From an uncultured Porphyromonadaceae bacterium (GTDB taxonomy: Bacteria > Bacteroidota > Bacteroidia > Bacteroidales > Muribaculaceae), in NCBI GenBank assembly GCA_902495245.1, contig CABUWI010000004.1, forward strand, positions 124,001 through 188,000: a stretch of 64,000 nt of DNA, in the 5' to 3' direction. Below, piece after piece: positions 17,089-25,578 of the stretch. The notes beneath the pieces were generated by a model. That model did no database searches, was not told the origin of the DNA, and worked only from the letters and a program-made list of their open reading frames with translations. Made by a program: the position numbers and the translations under genes. The stretch's first letter is position 1. The number at the start of each line of letters is the position of its first letter.

Positions 17089-19407
17089 ATGAAATCAGCA
17101 ACACTCCTTGCGGCAAGCCTTCTGACCGCGGCCGCGGTCAATGCAGCCGACCCGGTTGACCTGAGCTTCAGCCGCACGGGCACAACCGCCGCCGACGTTA
17201 CGGTAACAGTTGCGGGAGCAACGGGAGCAACCGCGCAAGTGTCAGCGCTGAGCCACGCGCTCAAGTCGCTGACAAACGCCGCTATTATATGCCCCGATGT
17301 CAACGGCAACACTTCGCCGACAATAAACATCTCGCTGACTGTGGCAGGGCTGCCGGCCGACTTCAAGTTCAACACAGTCGGTCTGCACGTGTGGGCTCTC
17401 AACGCCGCCGGCGCAACCCAGCAGACCAACGACAACAAGAACCGGCATTTCAATGTCAGCATCGCAGCCAACAACGACAACATCGCCTCTTTCACCGACC
17501 TCGACCCCGCGGCCGGAGTAACCGGTGCCAACAAGCTCTGGACCGTCAGCACGACGAAAGACGTTACGGCCGGCAATCCGCTGACTCTTGACATCACAAT
17601 CACCAAGGGCACCGACAACCAAGGCTGCTTCTTCGGCCTTGAACACGTGCAGCTCTCTTATGTCGAGCCCGAAGGCCCCGTCGACCCGGTTGACCCCGTA
17701 GACCCGACAGGCACAAAGACATACACCGTCAAGTGGAAAAACAACTCCCAGCTCTACATGGCCCAGGGAAACAACAATGCGGTCGTTGCCATGGGCTACG
17801 GCGTAACCAACAGAATTTTCTGGGACTTCATTCCGACCGGGAACGCCAACTGCTTCTATATCCGCAACTCCGTGTCGGGCAAATATCTCGGCTCTTGCAA
17901 CAAAACCGCGTCGTCTGCATCGACAATCAGTGTCGGCGACACTCCGGTCGAATATTACGTAGGCTCGACAACCGCCACTTCGGGCGACAACGCAGGCTGC
18001 GTCTGGCTTTCGTCGACCGACTGCTCGGTCTATAACGTTGAAGGCGACAACACGCGCGCGCTCAACAAAGACGGCGCAAGCAGCAACGTAATCACATGGA
18101 TTGCCAAACCCGCCAACGTCGGCTCGTACTGGAAGCTGACCGAGAGCGAGAACCTCTATGAAATACGTCCTTTCACTCCCTCGGCCGCAATCGGCACCCC
18201 CCTCGCCGAGTATTACATCGTCAATGCCGAAGGCAAGGTCTACACCCCTGCCGGCACCTGGGAATCGAAAAACGCAATTGACCGCGCCCAGCGCTGGTAT
18301 TTCGTCGGAAATGCCGCCGACGGCTATCAGATTGTGGCCGTCAGCAACAACACCCCGCTCAACGGCGGCACGGCCTACAAGATTAGCGCAACAGCCGGTG
18401 AGGCGCCATACAGCTTCATCGCCCCCGACGGCAGCACCCTGCTGAGCGACATAACGTTCGCTTCGGGCCGCTCGGCTTTCGCTCTGGCATGTCAGATCTA
18501 TCAGATTCCCTGCGGCTCAACCGGTTCATGCTGGATTGAGCAACTCACCGCCGGCGACCTCCATTATCCGATGGGGCGCAAAGTCGGAAAGACCATTGTC
18601 TACGACAAGGCATCACGCCCGGCCAACAAATACGTCATTCTGAGTCGCGACGCCGCCACGGTGAACCGCGGTTCGGCATGCCCGCTATCAATCGAGCTGA
18701 ACGCCGCTCCGGCCGACAATGTCAAGCTGATTCTCTGCCTCGACTGGGATCGCGACGGCTACTTCGAGCACACCGAGGAACTTGAATGCGCCAAATCAAT
18801 CACCACCGCAATCAACGTGCCCGCCGACGCCGCCACAGGCAAAGTGCGCGCCCGCCTGCGCCTCACCGAAAACGGCCTGACAGGCCCCGACGACGACGTG
18901 GTTGGCGAGGTGCTCGACATCATGCTCGACGTTACCGACCCGCTTGCCGAAGCTATCGACCCCGTGGTAAAAGTCAACGACCCCCTGCGCGGCACGGCCG
19001 AATGGGCCGACGGCATCGCCTCCGCCCGTCCGCTGGGCAATGCCCTCCACCTCTACTGGCTCGACGGCGCGCGCATCGCGTCGGTCGACGCGGAATATGC
19101 CGTGGCCGCATCGCCCAACCCGCGCACGCTCACGGCCGTCTTCTCGGCCAACACCAACCCGCTCAGCGGCATTGACAGCGCCACTCTCGCCAAAACCGAC
19201 AGCGACGCGCGCATCGTCTTCGACGGCAAAACCGTCAGCGTTGAAAACGCCGCCGAAGTGAAAGGCATCATGCTCTTCACCGTCAGTGCCGCCCGTGCGG
19301 CTGCCACCGCCGGCAACAATCTCGCCACCGACGCGCTTGCCGAGGGCATCTACATTGTCAAGGCAATCACCGACAAAGGCGTAGCCTCAGCTAAAATCAG
19401 AATCTAA
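17089..19407 (+). CDS. Secreted multidomain protein with type IX-like C-terminal signal
   Basis: 772 residues with signal peptide MKSATLLAASLLTAAAVNA. Residues about 20-195 form an N-terminal beta domain, joined by a Pro/Asp/Val linker (PVDPVDPVDP). A beta-trefoil-like region follows (YIRNSVSGKYLGSC, YYIVNAEGKVY), then a GEVED-like module (LRLTENGLTGPDDDVVGEVLDIMLDV). The final 70 residues (IDSATLAKTDSDARIVFDG ... GIYIVKAITDKGVASAKIRI) match the shape of a type A sorting domain for the type IX secretion system. The sulfatase gene starts 21 nt downstream, so the pair may act on a sulfated host or dietary glycan, this protein perhaps as binder. No catalytic residues were recognised. Confidence 0.75.
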   Translation: MKSATLLAASLLTAAAVNAADPVDLSFSRTGTTAADVTVTVAGATGATAQVSALSHALKSLTNAAIICPDVNGNTSPTINISLTVAGLPADFKFNTVGLHVWALNAAGATQQTNDNKNRHFNVSIAANNDNIASFTDLDPAAGVTGANKLWTVSTTKDVTAGNPLTLDITITKGTDNQGCFFGLEHVQLSYVEPEGPVDPVDPVDPTGTKTYTVKWKNNSQLYMAQGNNNAVVAMGYGVTNRIFWDFIPTGNANCFYIRNSVSGKYLGSCNKTASSASTISVGDTPVEYYVGSTTATSGDNAGCVWLSSTDCSVYNVEGDNTRALNKDGASSNVITWIAKPANVGSYWKLTESENLYEIRPFTPSAAIGTPLAEYYIVNAEGKVYTPAGTWESKNAIDRAQRWYFVGNAADGYQIVAVSNNTPLNGGTAYKISATAGEAPYSFIAPDGSTLLSDITFASGRSAFALACQIYQIPCGSTGSCWIEQLTAGDLHYPMGRKVGKTIVYDKASRPANKYVILSRDAATVNRGSACPLSIELNAAPADNVKLILCLDWDRDGYFEHTEELECAKSITTAINVPADAATGKVRARLRLTENGLTGPDDDVVGEVLDIMLDVTDPLAEAIDPVVKVNDPLRGTAEWADGIASARPLGNALHLYWLDGARIASVDAEYAVAASPNPRTLTAVFSANTNPLSGIDSATLAKTDSDARIVFDGKTVSVENAAEVKGIMLFTVSAARAAATAGNNLATDALAEGIYIVKAITDKGVASAKIRI

Positions 19408-19428
19408 AAACCGGTTAATCCTCTAAAC

Positions 19429-20955
19429 ATGAACACCAAGATATTTTTCAGCGCTCTCGGCGCAGTGGTTGCGGCGGCAGCTCCCGCACAGGCCCAGCAG
19501 CAGCCTAACATAATCTATATAATGTGCGATGACATGGGCTACGGCGACCTCGGCTGCTACGGCCAGCAGCTCATTGCCACTCCCAACATCGACCGCCTGG
19601 CATCGCAGGGCCTGCGCTTCACCCAGGCCTATGCCGGCAGCCCCGTATCGGCTCCCTCGCGCGCCTGCTTCATGACCGGCCAGCACAGCGGCCACACCCA
19701 CGTGCGCGCCAACAAGGAGTATTGGGGAGGCCACAACCTGCAGCAGAACCTCTACGGCAACAATGCCGACTATACCGTCGTCGGCCAGGAGCCCTATAAG
19801 ACCGACCACGTAATCATTCCCGAAATCTTCAAAGACAACGGCTACACCACCGGCATGTTCGGCAAGTGGGCCGGCGGCTACGAAGGCTCTGAATCGACCC
19901 CCGACAAGCGCGGCATCGACGAATATTACGGCTACATCTGCCAGTTCCAGGCCCACCTCTACTATCCCAACTTCCTCAATGAATACAGCCGCTCGCGCGG
20001 CGACGAGGGTGTGCGACGCGTTACGCTCGAGCAGAACATTCAGCACGACATGTATGGCGACGACTATCTGAACCGCGCGCAATATTCGGCCGACATGATT
20101 CACGAAAAAGCCATGGAATGGCTCGACAAGCAGACGGCCGACAAACCCTTCCTCGGCATCTTCACCTACACGCTGCCCCACGCCGAGCTGCTGCAGCCCA
20201 ACGACTCGATTCTGCAGGCCTACAGCGACAAGTTCTGTGCATGCGAGGAGCGCGCCTTCGGCGGCGACCGCGGCTCGCGCTACAATCCCAACACCAACTC
20301 TCACGCCCAGTTCGCCGCAATGATTACCCGACTTGACGCTCAGGTCGGCGAAATCATGGCCAAACTCGACGAGAAAGGCATGGCCGACAACACCGTGCTC
20401 ATCTTCACCTCCGATAACGGCCCCCACGAAGAAGGCGGCGCAGACCCGGCCTACTTCAACCGCGACGGCCTGCTCAAGGGCACCAAGCGCTCCACCTATG
20501 AAGGCGGCATTCGCATTCCCTTCATTGTGCGCTGGCCCGAAAAAATCGCCGCCGGCCGCACCTCCGACCATCAGTTCGCTTTCTATGACCTCATGGCCAC
20601 ATTCTGCGACATCGCCGGAATCGAGAACTACGAGCAGCGCTATCGCAACGCAAGCCTCGAAAACGACTGGTTCGACGGCATATCCATCTACCCCACCCTC
20701 GTTGACGCCGGCGAACAGGAATGCCACGACGCCCTCTACTGGGAGATGCGCGAAACGCAGGTAATCGGCGTGCGCAAGGGCAACTGGAAACTCGTGGTCA
20801 GAAACGGCAACTGCGAACTCTATGACCTCGCAACCGATCTCCACGAAGACAACGACCTGAAAGACAAATATCCCGAAATCCTTCAGGAAATGAAAGACAT
20901 CGTTACCCGCGAACACGTCGACAATCCCACCTTCCCCATCACCCTTCCCCGATAA
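19429..20955 (+). CDS. Secreted arylsulfatase-family enzyme (Ser-type)
   Basis: 508 residues with a signal peptide ending at about residue 22 (APAQA). The N-terminal metal site IMCDDMGYGDLG (Asp34/Asp35) is present. The modification motif reads SAPSRACFMTG, so Ser74, not Cys, would be converted to formylglycine, and activation needs an anaerobic sulfatase-maturating radical SAM enzyme encoded elsewhere. Later motifs include KWAGGYEG, FTSDNGPHEEGG (second metal/His site) and KRSTYEGGIRIPFIVRWP. It should hydrolyse sulfate esters, probably on a glycan; the exact substrate cannot be given. It follows the secreted multidomain protein and precedes rsmG by 3 nt. Confidence 0.92.
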   Translation: MNTKIFFSALGAVVAAAAPAQAQQQPNIIYIMCDDMGYGDLGCYGQQLIATPNIDRLASQGLRFTQAYAGSPVSAPSRACFMTGQHSGHTHVRANKEYWGGHNLQQNLYGNNADYTVVGQEPYKTDHVIIPEIFKDNGYTTGMFGKWAGGYEGSESTPDKRGIDEYYGYICQFQAHLYYPNFLNEYSRSRGDEGVRRVTLEQNIQHDMYGDDYLNRAQYSADMIHEKAMEWLDKQTADKPFLGIFTYTLPHAELLQPNDSILQAYSDKFCACEERAFGGDRGSRYNPNTNSHAQFAAMITRLDAQVGEIMAKLDEKGMADNTVLIFTSDNGPHEEGGADPAYFNRDGLLKGTKRSTYEGGIRIPFIVRWPEKIAAGRTSDHQFAFYDLMATFCDIAGIENYEQRYRNASLENDWFDGISIYPTLVDAGEQECHDALYWEMRETQVIGVRKGNWKLVVRNGNCELYDLATDLHEDNDLKDKYPEILQEMKDIVTREHVDNPTFPITLPR

Positions 20956-20958
20956 CTA

Positions 20959-21579
20959 ATGGACGAAATCCTCAAATACTTCCCCAATCTCAACGACATG
21001 CAGCGCTCTCGGTTCGAGGCGCTGCATGCACTCTATTCCGACCTCAATGCCAAGGTAAACGTGATTTCGCGCAAGGACATCGGCAACCTCTACGTCAACC
21101 ATGTGCTCCACTCGCTGGCCATAGCCCGGTTCATCACGCCGGCCGACGGCACCGAATTCATCGACCTCGGCTGTGGCGGCGGCTTCCCCGGAATTCCGCT
21201 GGCAATCATGTGGCCCGGCTGCCGGTTCCATCTGATTGACCGCGTCGCAAAGAAAATCCGCGTGGCGCAGACCGTGGCCGAAGCCGTCGGACTTGACAAC
21301 TGCACCTTTCAGCACGGCGACTCTGGCGAGTGCCGCCGGCGGTTTGACTATGTGGTTTCGCGCGCGGTCATGGCGCTGCCCGACCTGCTGAAGGCATCGC
21401 AGCACCTCGTCTCCCCCCGCGGACGCAACAAACTGCCCAACGGCGTCATCTGCCTCAAGGGCGGAGACCTCGCCGCTGAAATAGCCGCCACGCGGCGCGA
21501 CGTGCTCGACGTGCCGCTGAGCGACTTCTTCACCGAACCCTATTTCGAAACCAAATATCTGCTCTACACCCCGCTATGA
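20959..21579 (+). CDS. rsmG: 16S rRNA (guanine-527-N7)-methyltransferase
   Basis: 206 residues, the normal length for RsmG/GidB. The SAM-binding motif FIDLGCGGGFPGIPLAI is intact, preceded by the family motif NVISRKDIGNLYVNHVLHSLAI and followed by DYVVSRAVMALPDLLK. It methylates G527 of 16S rRNA in the small subunit; loss of this mark gives low-level streptomycin resistance in other bacteria. It starts 3 nt after the sulfatase gene and its last 4 bases (ATGA) overlap the DUF486 gene. Confidence 0.95.
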   Translation: MDEILKYFPNLNDMQRSRFEALHALYSDLNAKVNVISRKDIGNLYVNHVLHSLAIARFITPADGTEFIDLGCGGGFPGIPLAIMWPGCRFHLIDRVAKKIRVAQTVAEAVGLDNCTFQHGDSGECRRRFDYVVSRAVMALPDLLKASQHLVSPRGRNKLPNGVICLKGGDLAAEIAATRRDVLDVPLSDFFTEPYFETKYLLYTPL

Positions 21580-21947
21580 AGTCCGCACTGCTGACCGTGG
21601 GCCTGCTGGTCGTGGCCAACATTTTCATGACCTTCGCCTGGTATGGCCATCTGAAGCTGCAATCGGCCGGCATCTCTACGAACTGGCCTCTCTATGCCGT
21701 TATTCTCTTCTCATGGTGCATAGCCCTGCTCGAATACTCGCTCCAGGTTCCCGCCAACCGCATCGGCTTTGAAGGCAACGGAGGTCCGTTCTCGCTGATT
21801 CAGCTCAAGGTGATGCAAGAAGTCATCACGTTGGTAATCTTTACAATCTTCACCATTGTTATGTTCAAAGACACCCACCTGACGCGCAACCATCTGATTT
21901 CGTTCTGCCTGCTGGTGGGCGCCGTTTATTTCGCATTCAAAAAATGA
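21576..21947 (+). CDS. DUF486 / DMT-like four-helix membrane protein
   Basis: 123 residues with four predicted transmembrane helices (about 4-24, 37-54, 72-98, 104-121). The conserved DUF486 blocks FMTFAWYGHLK, LFSWCIALLEYSLQVPANRIG and FSLIQLKVMQEVITL are all present. The family is small and related in size to drug/metabolite transporters, but no transport substrate is established. ATGA overlaps tie it to rsmG upstream and to the hydrolase downstream. Confidence 0.88.
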   Translation: MKSALLTVGLLVVANIFMTFAWYGHLKLQSAGISTNWPLYAVILFSWCIALLEYSLQVPANRIGFEGNGGPFSLIQLKVMQEVITLVIFTIFTIVMFKDTHLTRNHLISFCLLVGAVYFAFKK

Positions 21948-22585
21948 AGATTACACGATTCACTTTCAACATGTTCGGCGAGAACTGCTATGTGGCATGG
22001 TCGCCTGAAACCCGCGAGTGCATGATTGTCGACCCCGGCATGCTCACGCCCGCCGAGAACGCCGCCATCGACGGCTACATCACCCGCGAGGGCCTCACGG
22101 TCAAATATCTGGTCAACACCCACCTGCACCTTGACCACAGTTTCGGCAACAACCACATTGCCGCCAAATACGGCGTCGCCACTTTGGCCCACCCCGCCGA
22201 CCACCCTCTCGGGCGCAGCATGCGCACTCAGGCCGCGCAGTTCGGCATCAGCGACCCCGCCATCAGCGACATCGAATCGCTGAAGCCGCTCGAACCGGGC
22301 ACGGTGCTAACCCTCGGCGACGACGAAATCAAAGTCATTCACATGCCGGGCCACTCGCCCGGCGGCATCGCGCTCTACGCGCCGGCCGACGGCGTGGTCT
22401 TCACCGGCGATTCGCTCTTCGCGGGCAGCATCGGCCGCACCGACCTGCCCGGTGGCAACCACGCCCAACTGGTCGACGCCGTGAGCCGCAACCTGCTTTC
22501 GCTCCCGCCTCAGACTGTGGTGCTCCCGGGCCACGGGCCCTCGACCACCGTCGGCGAGGAATTAAGGTCGAATCCCTTCCTCTAA
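21944..22585 (+). CDS. Metallo-beta-lactamase-fold hydrolase (glyoxalase II-like)
   Basis: 213 residues with the zinc motif NTHLHLDHSFGN (HxHxDH), the later ligands MPGHSPGG, VFTGDSLFAGSIGRTD and the C-terminal LPGHGPSTT. This is the short YcbL/glyoxalase II-like subgroup without the C-terminal hydroxyacylglutathione domain. The likely reaction is hydrolysis of a thioester or related small molecule in the cytoplasm; the true substrate is not evident. It is translationally coupled to DUF486 (ATGA). Confidence 0.9.
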   Translation: MKITRFTFNMFGENCYVAWSPETRECMIVDPGMLTPAENAAIDGYITREGLTVKYLVNTHLHLDHSFGNNHIAAKYGVATLAHPADHPLGRSMRTQAAQFGISDPAISDIESLKPLEPGTVLTLGDDEIKVIHMPGHSPGGIALYAPADGVVFTGDSLFAGSIGRTDLPGGNHAQLVDAVSRNLLSLPPQTVVLPGHGPSTTVGEELRSNPFL

Positions 22586-22588
22586 AAA

Positions 22589-22619
22589 TTTGCAGACTCA
22601 GTTTTTTTCGCTATTTTTG
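22589..22619 (+). promoter_or_regulatory. Promoter of the PorT-like barrel gene
   Basis: TTTG (22589-22592) and TATTTTTG (22612-22619) with a 19 bp spacer. The -7 box ends 4 nt before the ATG at 22624, so the transcript should be almost leaderless. Confidence 0.75.
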
Positions 22620-22623
22620 CGCT

Positions 22624-23358
22624 ATGAAACGCAATCACACAATCAGCCGCCTTCTGTCGGCAACACTCCTGACGCTCGCGGCCTGTGCGTGTGCGTCGGC
22701 CGAAGCGCCCGTCAAAATCGGCGTGCGCGCGGCAGTCAACACTTCCAACATCTCCGGCACCCGCATGTTCAACAACGTCAGCGGCCTGCAGACCAACGAC
22801 TGGAAAACCGGCTTCGCGCTCGGCGCCGTGGTCGACATTCGCATGACGCGCCGCTTCTACATGCAGCCCGGATTCTACTATGACTATAACCGCTGCGCCT
22901 ACAAGACGTCAATCTCCTATCCCGGCGTCGAAACGGGCGACGTGCCTGTCGACATCGCGCGCCACACCGACGGCACCATGACAACCTCATGGTTTCAGAT
23001 TCCGGTGCTCGCCTCCTATCGCCTCAACCTCAAGTTCGTCGAGCTGCAGGCCGACTTCGGCCCCTACATAGCGCTCGGTCTCGGCGGCTCGGACGACGAA
23101 ACCGTTACGACATTCAGCGGCGACATTCCCGCCGAAACTTCGCCCACAATCAAGACCGAGGCATTCGGCCGCGGCGACGACGACCGCCTCGAAAACATCG
23201 ACTGGGGTTTCAAAATGGGTGTCGGATTCCTCTTTGCCCGCCACTACTACGTCGGCGCCCACTACCAGATCGGCGCCCGCAACATTGCCCGCGCAAAAGA
23301 GTTCCTGAGCAAGAGCCACCGCTATGCCTGGGAGTTTTCAATCGGATATAACTTCTAA
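22624..23358 (+). CDS. PorT-like outer membrane beta-barrel protein
   Basis: 244 residues with an N-terminal signal ending at about residue 26 (ACASA); LAAC inside it could also act as a lipobox. The mature part starts VKIGVRAAVNTSNISG, the usual opening of the outer-membrane-beta-barrel_2/PorT-like family. It continues with paired strands ending in YAWEFSIGYNF, a C-terminal aromatic for BAM recognition. About eight strands are expected, so it is probably structural or associated with secretion rather than a wide channel. It has its own promoter and precedes fumarase by 28 nt. Confidence 0.82.
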   Translation: MKRNHTISRLLSATLLTLAACACASAEAPVKIGVRAAVNTSNISGTRMFNNVSGLQTNDWKTGFALGAVVDIRMTRRFYMQPGFYYDYNRCAYKTSISYPGVETGDVPVDIARHTDGTMTTSWFQIPVLASYRLNLKFVELQADFGPYIALGLGGSDDETVTTFSGDIPAETSPTIKTEAFGRGDDDRLENIDWGFKMGVGFLFARHYYVGAHYQIGARNIARAKEFLSKSHRYAWEFSIGYNF

Positions 23359-23386
23359 AAAACCATCATAATTATCAACTAAAGTC

Positions 23387-25036
23387 ATGACCAAACCCTT
23401 CAAATATCAGGAGATGTTCCCGCTCGGCCCCGACACGACGGAATATTACCTGCTGACATCAGACTACGTCAAGACCGAGAACTGGAACGGCCACGAAATG
23501 CTCGTCGTCGACCCCGAGGCACTCACCGTCCTGACCCGTCAGGCAACCCACGACAACGCATTCATGTTGCGTCGCGAACACAACGAGATGGTTGCAAAAA
23601 TCCTCCACGACCCCGAAGCATCGGCCAACGACAAGTTCGTGGCCCTCACCATGCTGCGCAACGCCGAAATCGCCGCCAAAGGCCAGCTGCCCTTCTGCCA
23701 GGACACCGGCACGGCCATCTGCCACGCCTCGAAAGGCCAGCACGTCTGGACCGGCTGCAACGACGAGGAAAAAATCAGCAAGGGCGTCTATCTGACCTAC
23801 ACCGAAGACAACCTGCGCTACTCGCAGAACGCGCCGCTGACCATGTATGACGAAGTCAACACCGGCTGCAACCTCCCCGCGCAGATTGACATTCACGCAA
23901 CCGAGGGCTCGGAATATGAATTCCTCTTCGTGGCCAAGGGTGGCGGCTCGGCCAACAAAACCTACCTCTTCCAGGAGACCAAGGCCATCATCAACCCCAA
24001 GACCCTCGTGCCCTTCCTCGTCGAAAAGATGAAGACGCTCGGCACTGCCGCATGTCCCCCCTACCACATCGCCTTCGTAATCGGCGGCACGTCGGCCGAA
24101 AAGAACCTCGAAGTGGTGAAGAAAGCGTCGGTCAAATATCTCGACTCGCTGCCCACCCACGGCAACGAGCTCGGCCACGCCTTCCGCGACGTCGAACTTG
24201 AAAAGGAACTGCTCGAGGCCTCGCGCAAAATCGGCCTCGGCGCCCAGTTCGGCGGCAAATACTTCGCCCACGACATTCGCGTAATCCGCCTGCCGCGCCA
24301 CGGCGCCTCCTGCCCAATCGGCATGGGTGTCAGCTGCTCGGCCGACCGCAACATCAAGGCAAAAATCAACAAGCAGGGCCTTTGGATTGAAAAACTCGAC
24401 GCCAACCCCGGCGAACTTATTCCCGAAGAGATGCGCAAGGCCGGCGAGGGCGACGTAATCAAAATCGACCTCAACCGCCCCATGAGCGAGGTACTGGCCG
24501 AACTGACCAAATATCCCGTCAGCACGCGCCTGAGCCTCAACGGCACCATCATCGTTGGCCGCGACATCGCCCACGCCAAGATCAAAGAGCGCCTCGACAA
24601 GGGCGAACCCATGCCCCAGTATCTCAAGGACCACCCCATCTACTACGCCGGTCCCGCCAAAACGCCCAAGGGCATGCCCAGCGGCTCGTTCGGCCCCACA
24701 ACCGCCGGCCGCATGGACCCCTATGTCGACCAGTTCCAGGCCGCAGGCGGCTCGATGGTGATGATTGCCAAGGGCAACCGCTCGAAGCAGGTAACCGACG
24801 CATGCAAAAAGCACGGCGGCTTCTACCTCGGCTCAATCGGCGGTCCCGCCGCCATTCTCGCAGCCAACTCAATCAAGAAAGTCGAGCTGCTTGAATACCC
24901 CGAGCTCGGCATGGAGGCAATCTGGAAAATCGAAGTCGAAGACTTCCCCGCCTTCATTCTCGTAGACGACAAGGGCAACGACTTCTTCACCGAAATCCAG
25001 GCCAAGTGCGCCGCCTGCCCCATCGCCAAAAACTAA
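23387..25036 (+). CDS. Fumarate hydratase, class I (iron-sulfur)
   Basis: 549 residues, the length of single-chain FumA/FumB. It catalyses reversible hydration of fumarate to malate in the cytoplasm, here most likely in the reductive direction toward succinate/propionate. The three Fe-S ligand cysteines are visible at 104 (LPFCQDTGT), 223 (TAACPPYH) and 317 (GVSCSAD), aligning with Cys105/224/318 of E. coli FumA. The N-terminal alpha domain and C-terminal beta domain ([17 protein letters not shown]) are both present. It may be read from the PorT-like gene's promoter. The nested inverted repeat after the stop may act as terminator. Confidence 0.96.
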   Translation: MTKPFKYQEMFPLGPDTTEYYLLTSDYVKTENWNGHEMLVVDPEALTVLTRQATHDNAFMLRREHNEMVAKILHDPEASANDKFVALTMLRNAEIAAKGQLPFCQDTGTAICHASKGQHVWTGCNDEEKISKGVYLTYTEDNLRYSQNAPLTMYDEVNTGCNLPAQIDIHATEGSEYEFLFVAKGGGSANKTYLFQETKAIINPKTLVPFLVEKMKTLGTAACPPYHIAFVIGGTSAEKNLEVVKKASVKYLDSLPTHGNELGHAFRDVELEKELLEASRKIGLGAQFGGKYFAHDIRVIRLPRHGASCPIGMGVSCSADRNIKAKINKQGLWIEKLDANPGELIPEEMRKAGEGDVIKIDLNRPMSEVLAELTKYPVSTRLSLNGTIIVGRDIAHAKIKERLDKGEPMPQYLKDHPIYYAGPAKTPKGMPSGSFGPTTAGRMDPYVDQFQAAGGSMVMIAKGNRSKQVTDACKKHGGFYLGSIGGPAAILAANSIKKVELLEYPELGMEAIWKIEVEDFPAFILVDDKGNDFFTEIQAKCAACPIAKN

Positions 25037-25053
25037 CCACCCGACATCAAAAA

Positions 25054-25200
25054 GAGGGTATTGCAAAATCGCCCAATCTGTAGGGACGCACGGTTCGTGC
25101 GTCCGCCGGTAACCACCCATACAACAACCGGTTACACCTCCTACAACTCGGACGCACGAGCCGTGCGTCCCTACAGATTGGCCTATTTTGCAACACCCTC
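25054..25200. repeat. 147-bp nested inverted repeat (MITE-like or intergenic palindrome)
   Basis: Outer arms 25054-25105 and 25149-25200 are inverted copies of about 52 bp with roughly four mismatches. Inside each arm lies a second palindrome (GGACGCACG, 3-nt centre, CGTGCGTCC), and in the middle GTAACC faces GGTTAC. It holds no gene, transposase or clear target-site duplication. It sits between fumarase and a small membrane protein gene and could terminate transcription. The GGGACGCACG core looks like a dispersed family, not checked here. Confidence 0.85.
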
Positions 25201-25218
25201 CTAATATATCATTGCGTA

Positions 25219-25503
25219 ATGAGTGAGATTCTGCTTTGGGGCGACTATACTTGTGAGTTATGCATCAATATCATGGAAGAGATGTCGCGCATGTCCAGCA
25301 TATCGTACGGCACATTAAATATCTTGCTGTTTGTCATCATGGGACCGCTTGCAACATTGGTCTTCATGGTCAATTCGTTGATTCAACTGATTTTTAAGGA
25401 TAAATACAAGATATTGAACATAATTCTGTTTATCTTAGGCTTGGTGTTGATAGCGGCCGTAGTGCTGCCCGTTATCTACGTGTTCTTTTTCGGTAAATTT
25501 TAG
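25219..25503 (+). CDS. Small two-helix membrane protein, unknown
   Basis: 94 residues. A short N-terminal segment with two Cys (YTCELCINIMEE) precedes two hydrophobic helices (about 32-57 and 66-90) separated by a basic turn (KDKYK). Base composition is clearly AT-richer than the neighbours, and the gene is squeezed between the inverted repeat and a bidirectional terminator. No promoter consensus was found; the nearest is an imperfect TATTTTG in the repeat arm. No family recognised; the arrangement recalls small toxins or phage-type membrane peptides but nothing proves it. Confidence 0.55.
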   Translation: MSEILLWGDYTCELCINIMEEMSRMSSISYGTLNILLFVIMGPLATLVFMVNSLIQLIFKDKYKILNIILFILGLVLIAAVVLPVIYVFFFGKF

Positions 25504-25530
25504 TCAACCCGGACGTTAAAACAAAAAAGC

Positions 25531-25557
25531 AGGGCGACGGGAAAATTCCGCCGCCCT
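25531..25557. terminator. Bidirectional terminator
   Basis: AGGGCGACGG (25531-25540) pairs with CCGCCGCCCT (25548-25557, one A-C mismatch) around GAAAATT, followed by TTAATTTTTAATTC on the plus side and preceded by an A-run. It separates the small membrane gene from convergent korB. Confidence 0.8.
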
Positions 25558-25578
25558 TAATTTTTAATTCTTAATTCC

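Noticed and set aside
19423..20916. Long antisense open frame opposite the sulfatase
   Set aside because: The sulfatase frame has full family motifs; the antisense translation is Val/Ala/Gly-rich with no motif and is a by-product of GC-rich codon bias.
23459..24814. 451-codon frame opposite fumarase
   Set aside because: Shadow of the fumarase codons; no motifs.
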